From assembly GCA_963833965.1 (NCBI GenBank), contig CAWHZZ010000001.1:806001-870000 (forward strand): 64,000 nucleotides of DNA, given 5' to 3'. Origin of the DNA: CAJCIW01 sp963833965 (GTDB taxonomy: Bacteria; Chlamydiota; Chlamydiia; Chlamydiales; Rhabdochlamydiaceae). Below are positions 59,234 to 64,000 of this stretch, in pieces. Each line of letters begins with the position of its first letter. The first letter of the stretch is position 1. Both the position numbers and the translations under genes were made by a program. The notes beneath the pieces are model-generated. The model ran no database searches, was not told where the DNA came from, and saw only the letters and a list, made by a program, of their open reading frames with translations.

Positions 59234-60460
59234 ATGCAAAATCAAACGCGCAGAGTGCTCATTCCCTATGCGATTGTCATCTTGCTGGCCTATATTGGAT
59301 TTGCGCTACCGCTTCCGATTTTTCCTAAAATGTTCCTCGATCCTGCCGCCTCGATTCTCCCTGGGGCCGCTATGCACAAACGGATGGTCTTGCTCGGTCT
59401 CATCATGGCCAGCTTTCCATTGGGGCAATTTTTTGGCTCTCCCATTTTAGGCAGGCTGTCGGACAACTACGGGCGCAAGAAGATCATTTTGTGCTCTCTT
59501 TCGGGAACAACTTTGGGGTTTGTGATCACAGCAGTTTCACTGCATTTTTATTCGATTGTAGGGATGTTTTTAGGGCTTGCTTTGTGCGGATTTTGCGAGG
59601 GGAATGTGACCATTGCCCAATCGGTTGTCGCCGATCTGACGGGCAAAGATGAGCATACGGAAAAGGCAGTGCATTTTGGCTGGATCAATATTTTTATCTC
59701 GATAGCCTTCATCGTCGGCCCTTTGCTAGGAGGGCAATTGGCGGACCCCTCTGTCGTAAGCTGGTTTACCTATTCAACGCCTTTTTGGGCTGCCGCCTGC
59801 ATGACGGTGCTCGGCATGGGCGTGATCGCCCTTTACTCGAAGGAAACGTTGAGAAAAAAAACAGAGGAAAATTGGAAGGTTTTCCAGGCGATGTGGAGTG
59901 GAATGAAACGCCCACTTTTGAAGCGATTTTTCATCGCGAATTTTTTCGTGGCCTTGGCTTATTTCGCCTTTTTTCGCTTTTTTCCTGTGTTTTTAGAGAG
60001 GCGCTTTAATTTCTCCCCTTCACTGCTTTCGTTTGTCATGGTCTATGATTCGCTAGCGATCGCCGCAGGGGTGATTTGGCTCGTCCCTTTTTTGAGCAAA
60101 CGATTAAAGCCCGTCCAATCGCTTTCCCTTTTTGCATTTTGCATGGCGTTGAGCATGTTCATCAGTCTGCTCCCATCGAGTCCTTATGCATTGTTAGGAA
60201 CCTTATTGCCGGTTGGATTGTGTTTGGCCGTCGTGATCACAAACGGTGCGCTTTTGATCTCGAATACGGCCTCTGAGCATTTTCAGGGACAGGCCTTGGG
60301 AACGTTGACTTCCTTTCAAGTTCTCGCTGAGATTTTGACTGGTCTTGCCGGGGGGCCCATAGCGGCCTACGCCGTGAACTTTCCCCTCTACCTTGGGGCC
60401 GCTATGGCAATCATCTGTAGCTTGATTTTGCTAAATGGGATAAAACAAAGACATGTTTAA
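59234..60460 (+). CDS. MFS transporter (12-TM, TetA/DHA1-like)
   Basis: 408 residues with about 12 membrane helices. Motif A is GRLSDNYGRKKIILCSLSG between helices 2 and 3 and a reduced version occurs before helix 9. LPLPIFPKMFLDPAAS after helix 1 resembles DHA1 efflux pumps and chlamydial MFS proteins. Exported or imported substrate cannot be told. It overlaps dapA by 8 bp (60453-60460), so the two genes are co-transcribed. Confidence 0.85.
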   Translation: MQNQTRRVLIPYAIVILLAYIGFALPLPIFPKMFLDPAASILPGAAMHKRMVLLGLIMASFPLGQFFGSPILGRLSDNYGRKKIILCSLSGTTLGFVITAVSLHFYSIVGMFLGLALCGFCEGNVTIAQSVVADLTGKDEHTEKAVHFGWINIFISIAFIVGPLLGGQLADPSVVSWFTYSTPFWAAACMTVLGMGVIALYSKETLRKKTEENWKVFQAMWSGMKRPLLKRFFIANFFVALAYFAFFRFFPVFLERRFNFSPSLLSFVMVYDSLAIAAGVIWLVPFLSKRLKPVQSLSLFAFCMALSMFISLLPSSPYALLGTLLPVGLCLAVVITNGALLISNTASEHFQGQALGTLTSFQVLAEILTGLAGGPIAAYAVNFPLYLGAAMAIICSLILLNGIKQRHV

Positions 60461-61346
60461 AGGTTCCATAGTTGCATTGGTCACTCCCTTTACCGAAGAT
60501 AATCAGGTCGATTTCGAAGCCATCCGAGAGCTAATTGAGTGGCACATCGAATCGGGTACTGACGGTATTGTTCTCTGCGGAACAACTGGGGAGGCCCCTA
60601 CCTTGACAGAGGAAGAACAGGTGGAGATCTTCAAGGTTGGGGTGGGTGCCTCTAAAGGAAGGATCCCCATTTTCGCTGGCACAGGGACCTACAATACGCG
60701 CCATACCCTATTTTTGACAGAGGAAGCCAAGAAGGCAGGGGCGGATGGGGCACTTGTCGTTGTCCCTTATTATAGTCGGCCAACGCCAGAGGGATGTTTT
60801 CAACATTTCCAGGCGATTTCAAGAGTGGGTCTTCCGATCATTGTCTATCATCATTCAGGACGCATCGGTATGAAATTGCCTGTCAAAGAGTTAAGCCGCA
60901 TCGCCCGGTTGCCTAATATGGCGGCCGTTAAAGACTCCACCGCGGATCTCGATTATGCGATCGAACTGATCGGGGAAGTCGAGATACCAGTGTTGACGGG
61001 GGATGATACTTTGGTTTTGGCGATGATGGCGATTGGCGGAACAGGGGTTGTGTCCGTCGTCGCTAATCTCATTCCCACCGAATGGAAGCAGCTCATGCTT
61101 TTTCTTGCCCAAGAAAAATGGGAAGAGGGAAGGGCTCTATTCTACCGCTTTTTCCCTCTCGTAAAATCGATGTTCTTAGAAACTAATCCTCAATGTGTTA
61201 AGTATGCTATGGGGGCGCTGGAAAAGATCTCCTTTAAAATACGCCTTCCCCTCATCGAGCCTCTAGAGGCTGCAAAGGGGCAAATCCTCTCCGAGCTCGT
61301 CAATTTTGGGCTTTCTGCAAAAAAATCAAAAAAAGTTTATAATTAA
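60453..61346 (+). CDS. dapA: 4-hydroxy-tetrahydrodipicolinate synthase
   Basis: 297 residues; condenses pyruvate with aspartate semialdehyde on the way to mDAP and lysine. GTTGEAPTLTEEEQVEIFKV is the pyruvate-binding block, MAAVKDSTADLDYAIEL carries the Schiff-base lysine (about 161), and GDDTLVLAMMAIGGTGVVSV is the family C-terminal block. The usual YNVPxRTG stretch is IVYHHSGRIGM, keeping Tyr and Arg but altered around them, so a related aldolase (for example N-acetylneuraminate lyase-like) is a minor alternative. mDAP synthesis fits the peptidoglycan precursor pathway of Chlamydiae. Confidence 0.9.
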   Translation: MFKGSIVALVTPFTEDNQVDFEAIRELIEWHIESGTDGIVLCGTTGEAPTLTEEEQVEIFKVGVGASKGRIPIFAGTGTYNTRHTLFLTEEAKKAGADGALVVVPYYSRPTPEGCFQHFQAISRVGLPIIVYHHSGRIGMKLPVKELSRIARLPNMAAVKDSTADLDYAIELIGEVEIPVLTGDDTLVLAMMAIGGTGVVSVVANLIPTEWKQLMLFLAQEKWEEGRALFYRFFPLVKSMFLETNPQCVKYAMGALEKISFKIRLPLIEPLEAAKGQILSELVNFGLSAKKSKKVYN

Positions 61347-61460
61347 GTTTTTCTAAAAAACTAACAATCAAATGGTTGTAAAACAATAATTAAATACTTT
61401 TATTATATTATTAAACTATTTATAATTATTACTTTGGAAATAATAATAAGTAGGTTAATT
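61347..61460 (+). promoter_or_regulatory. Very AT-rich promoter region of the unknown gene
   Basis: About 114 bp, almost all A and T. Possible elements are TTGTAA (61376-61381) with TATTAT (61401-61406), spaced somewhat wide, and a second TATAAT-like box near 61420. TAGGTTAATT precedes the ATG. The composition contrasts with neighbouring genes. Confidence 0.4.
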
Positions 61461-62465
61461 ATGACTTTTGAAATAACTTTAAGTAGGCCAATAACAGCTG
61501 AATTGTGGAATTCAGTAGGTGCCGATAAAAGCGATGGAGCTAAGCTTCTCCAGAGCTTGTTTGATGCAGGAAAAGAAAAAGCCTATGAAGCAGAGAAAGG
61601 AAAACTAGAAAATGAACAAGGAAAGATTTTTCGAAAAACCAATGGCAAAGTTTTCGAGCTTTTTAAAGGTGAAAACACTACAAAAGTATTCATCAAATTT
61701 CAAGTGAAATTAGGGACAATCACTTGGTATGTAATGGGTCCAAAGGATGAGACATACCAATCTTTCCGAGACGAATTGTACCATTCAGCCGGAATCGGCC
61801 ATATGTCAAAAGTCGAGAATCATTGTCAAGCCTACTGGCGAGGAACGAATTCCTTTCACCTGAAAAAAATGCACACGGATGAAGATGAAGATAATTACAA
61901 CCACAATCATTACCGGGTAGAAAACGATATGGATATCAATCCCGACCACGTTTTCAAACATTTGACTGGGATGGTCGAAGCTCAAAGGGAAATGGGACTC
62001 GTCGACGAGAATGGAAATAGTGAAAAGTTTGTGACTATGGGCGATGTGGCTGAAATCAGCCATAAGTTCAACGTCCACTGGGCAAAAGTTAATCACGTTG
62101 GCGATGCAAAAGCTATCCGAATTGGGAATGAAATCGTCCACCTTCCTCAAAGATCGATCTCTATCTTATCTGAATATAAAGAGTCTCGCGCAAGTAAATT
62201 GACCGAGGAAGACATCAAAGAATGGCAAGCGAATCGGCACAGAGAAGAACCTTGCAGAGAAATGACGATCACTAAGGATATGACTATTGCAAAAAAAAGA
62301 GAGGTCGCAGCGAAAGGGAGCCGAGGCATTGGCAGCGAGCTGGCTGAGACGCGTCAATTGGATTGGTCAACGCGCCTTGTGAACAATACTGTTGTTGTCA
62401 AAGACGACAAGCTACCTGAAAAACCAAAGACGACAAGCAACCTTAATCCCAACCAAACGTCTTAA
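61461..62465 (+). CDS. Hypothetical protein, possible effector
   Basis: 334 residues from the ATG at 61461 (MTFEITLSRPITAELWNSVG); a slightly earlier start at 61434 is AT-rich and unlikely. No signal peptide or membrane helix. Features are an N-terminal helix-rich part (KEKAYEAEKGKLENEQGKIF), a strand pair (KVFIKFQVKLGTITWYVMGP), a histidine/acidic cluster (KKMHTDEDEDNYNHNHYRVE) and a charged C-terminus rich in Lys/Arg/Thr (ending KTTSNLNPNQTS). I do not recognise a family. The isolated AT-rich promoter and polar composition would fit a lineage-specific secreted protein. Confidence 0.6.
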   Translation: MTFEITLSRPITAELWNSVGADKSDGAKLLQSLFDAGKEKAYEAEKGKLENEQGKIFRKTNGKVFELFKGENTTKVFIKFQVKLGTITWYVMGPKDETYQSFRDELYHSAGIGHMSKVENHCQAYWRGTNSFHLKKMHTDEDEDNYNHNHYRVENDMDINPDHVFKHLTGMVEAQREMGLVDENGNSEKFVTMGDVAEISHKFNVHWAKVNHVGDAKAIRIGNEIVHLPQRSISILSEYKESRASKLTEEDIKEWQANRHREEPCREMTITKDMTIAKKREVAAKGSRGIGSELAETRQLDWSTRLVNNTVVVKDDKLPEKPKTTSNLNPNQTS

Positions 62466-62472
62466 ATCCCCT

Positions 62473-62506
62473 CTATAGGGAATTGCCAAAAGGCAATTCC
62501 CTATAG
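62473..62506. terminator. Bidirectional hairpin terminator containing the purB stop codon
   Basis: Perfect 15-bp stem CTATAGGGAATTGCC (62473-62487) and its complement (62492-62506) around AAAA. It lies between two convergent genes, 7 bp after one stop; the TAG stop of purB is inside the right arm. No long T-tract on either side. Confidence 0.7.
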
Positions 62507-63937
62507 CTTAATCTCAGCGACAAAAGTCGCAATCCCTACATATTTTTTTAAGACAGGTTGCACCTCTTCATTGAGGAACTCATGCGTCTGTTCGATTGCC
62601 CTCCCGATGAAATGCTTGACTTCGCAGAGCTCTTGGATCTTTTTGTCAGTAAAGCCGATTTCTTTATCTTGAGCGATCCGCGCAAATAGGTCGTTTGTTC
62701 CCCCCTCCTCTTTGATGCGACGGCTTGCCTCCAGGCTATGGATGCGGAGCCTTTCATGGATGCTCTGACGGTCTTTTCCGGTTTTCACAGCTTCCATTAA
62801 GATCTGCTCGGTGGCAAGGAAGGGCAATTCGCTCTGAAGGTTGCGCTCGATGACCTTGGGATGGACGATGAGGCCGGCGGTGACATTGCATAATAAGTTT
62901 AAGATGGCGTCGGTCGTCAAAAAAGCTTCAGGGAGGTACAGTCGTCGATTGGCGGAGTCGTCTAAGGTGCGCTCAAGCCATTGCGTCGCCTCGGTGTAAA
63001 GCGGATTTTCGTTTAGCGACATCAAAAAGCGGGCAAGGCCGCAGATCCGCTCGCTTCGCATCGGATTGCGTTTGTAGGGCATGGCGGAGGAGCCGACCTG
63101 TTTCTCGGCAAATGGCTCCTCGATTTCTTTCAGATGGGCGAGAAGCCGCAAATCGGTTGCCATTTTATGAGAGGAGGCAGCGAAACTGGAGAGAGTAGAA
63201 AGAATGCGAATGTCTTGTTTGCGCGAATACGTTTGCCCGGAGATGGAAAAAGCGCGGGCAAAACCCATTTCTTTGGTGACGAATTCCTCAAGCTTTTTCA
63301 CTTTATCGTGGTCGCCATCGAAGAGGGCGAGAAACGAGGCTTGGGTCCCGGTGGCGCCTTTGACACCCAAAAAGCGCTGCTCATCGAGGGTTCTTTCGAT
63401 GTCGGCCAAATCCATGAGCAGGTCTTGAAGCCAGAGGCAGGCCCGTTTGCCGACCGTTGTGGGCTGAGCAGGCTGAAAATGGGTATAGCTTAAAGTAGCC
63501 ATTGAGGCGTACTGCTGGGCAAAGGGATGCAGATTGCGGATTACTTGAACGATTTTATTTCTAATGACCCTCATCGCTTCGCGGACCTGGATCAGCTCAG
63601 CATTGTCCGTGACAAAACAAGAAGTCGCCCCTAAATGGATAATCCCTCGCGCTTCGGGGCAAAGGTCGCCAAAGGCATGGATGTGGGCCATCACGTCGTG
63701 TCGGAATTTTTTTTCATACTCTTCGGCGCGCGCAAGGTCGATATTTTCTAAGGCGTTCAACATCGCGTCGATCTGCCGGTCGGTGATGGAAAGGCCCATT
63801 TTTTTTTGCCCGACGGCGAGAGCGATCCACAATTCACGCCAGGTTATAAATTTGAAATGGGGAGAAAATAGATAGGACATTTCTTCGCTTGCATAGCGGC
63901 CGGAAAGCGGAGATTGGTATTGTTTCAAATCGGTCAT
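62501..63937 (-). CDS. purB: Adenylosuccinate lyase
   Basis: 478 residues; splits adenylosuccinate (and SAICAR) with release of fumarate. The start MTDLKQYQSPLSGRYASEEM, RGIIHLGATSCFVTDNAELI (catalytic His region), TLSYTHFQPAQPTTVGKRAC and the signature GSSAMPYKRNPMRSERICGL identify the fumarase/aspartase superfamily and the PurB subgroup. Purine-salvage genes vary among Chlamydiae, so an intact purB is informative about purine interconversion here. Its ATG overlaps the stop of the next upstream gene (ATGA at 63934-63937). Confidence 0.95.
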   Translation of the reverse strand: MTDLKQYQSPLSGRYASEEMSYLFSPHFKFITWRELWIALAVGQKKMGLSITDRQIDAMLNALENIDLARAEEYEKKFRHDVMAHIHAFGDLCPEARGIIHLGATSCFVTDNAELIQVREAMRVIRNKIVQVIRNLHPFAQQYASMATLSYTHFQPAQPTTVGKRACLWLQDLLMDLADIERTLDEQRFLGVKGATGTQASFLALFDGDHDKVKKLEEFVTKEMGFARAFSISGQTYSRKQDIRILSTLSSFAASSHKMATDLRLLAHLKEIEEPFAEKQVGSSAMPYKRNPMRSERICGLARFLMSLNENPLYTEATQWLERTLDDSANRRLYLPEAFLTTDAILNLLCNVTAGLIVHPKVIERNLQSELPFLATEQILMEAVKTGKDRQSIHERLRIHSLEASRRIKEEGGTNDLFARIAQDKEIGFTDKKIQELCEVKHFIGRAIEQTHEFLNEEVQPVLKKYVGIATFVAEIKL

Positions 63938-64000
63938 TTCGTCTCAATCAGCAATTGAAGTTCTTTGAAAATCCGGAGGATTTCTGATTTCTGTTTGGGG
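63934..64000 (-). CDS. C-terminal end of an unidentified gene upstream of purB
   Basis: Only the last 21-22 codons are in the window, ending SEILRIFKELQLLIETK and a TGA that overlaps the purB start. The overlap implies co-transcription with purB. Too short to identify. Confidence 0.6.
   Translation of the reverse strand, partial: PKQKSEILRIFKELQLLIETK

Overview
The window looks like chromosome from an environmental (amoeba- or arthropod-associated type) member of the phylum Chlamydiota. The markers are lineage-typical gene architectures: a type IA topoisomerase ending in a SWIB domain, a GreA of about 720 residues with a long N-terminal extension, an oversized ThyX, a TyrP-type permease, an Rsm22-like protein, and the run topA / dus / yggT / GspL-like trio / 5-formyl-THF cyclo-ligase / recA, which as I remember follows the CT643-CT650 gene order of Chlamydia trachomatis with insertions. 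I cannot assign a genus from the sequence alone.

Layout. 1-8.4 kb is a surface-polysaccharide locus: a DXD sugar transferase, GT4, a Wzx-type flippase, GT2, a GT2-GT4 double enzyme and a Wzm/Wzt ABC exporter. 8.7-12.1 kb holds topA and an SDR. 12.1-21 kb is a second polysaccharide block with two exported SAM-methyltransferase-like proteins around a decayed epimerase gene, two Wzy/WaaL-like membrane proteins, ManC, a GT4 and Gmd (GDP-mannose to GDP-4-keto-6-deoxymannose chemistry). 21-36 kb is mainly housekeeping (uvrB, tyrP, thyX, greA, rdgB, a YacP-like NYN nuclease) with a YjbH-like outer-membrane protein, an exported unknown, an MFS pump and an M50-like protease. 36-44 kb carries acyP, dusB, yggT, a GspL/GspM-like pair with a MORN-type lipoprotein, cyclo-ligase, two secreted paralogues and an OppA-like lipoprotein. 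44-54.6 kb has an NlpC/P60 protein, a GH63-type glycosidase with glucokinase, recA, an M48-like protease, a prenyl synthase, a GlmU-like protein, an RNA m5U methyltransferase and tRNA-Pro. 54.8-64 kb has ung, a frameshifted OTU protease/CBM20 gene, rsm22, a type III-chaperone-like gene beside a candidate effector, an MFS pump, dapA, an unknown and purB.

The most unusual feature is the intergenic DNA. At least eight families of 50-260 bp palindromic elements (called A to G and M here) sit exactly at gene ends. Their terminal inverted repeats repeatedly supply the stop codon of the preceding gene, or part of the start codon of the next. Several families with different termini share the same apical hairpin (with a compensatory base-pair change) or the same inner arms. 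One family (M, three copies, 183-185 bp, TA-flanked) looks like a MITE. I found no CRISPR array, rRNA, integrase or transposase gene in the window.
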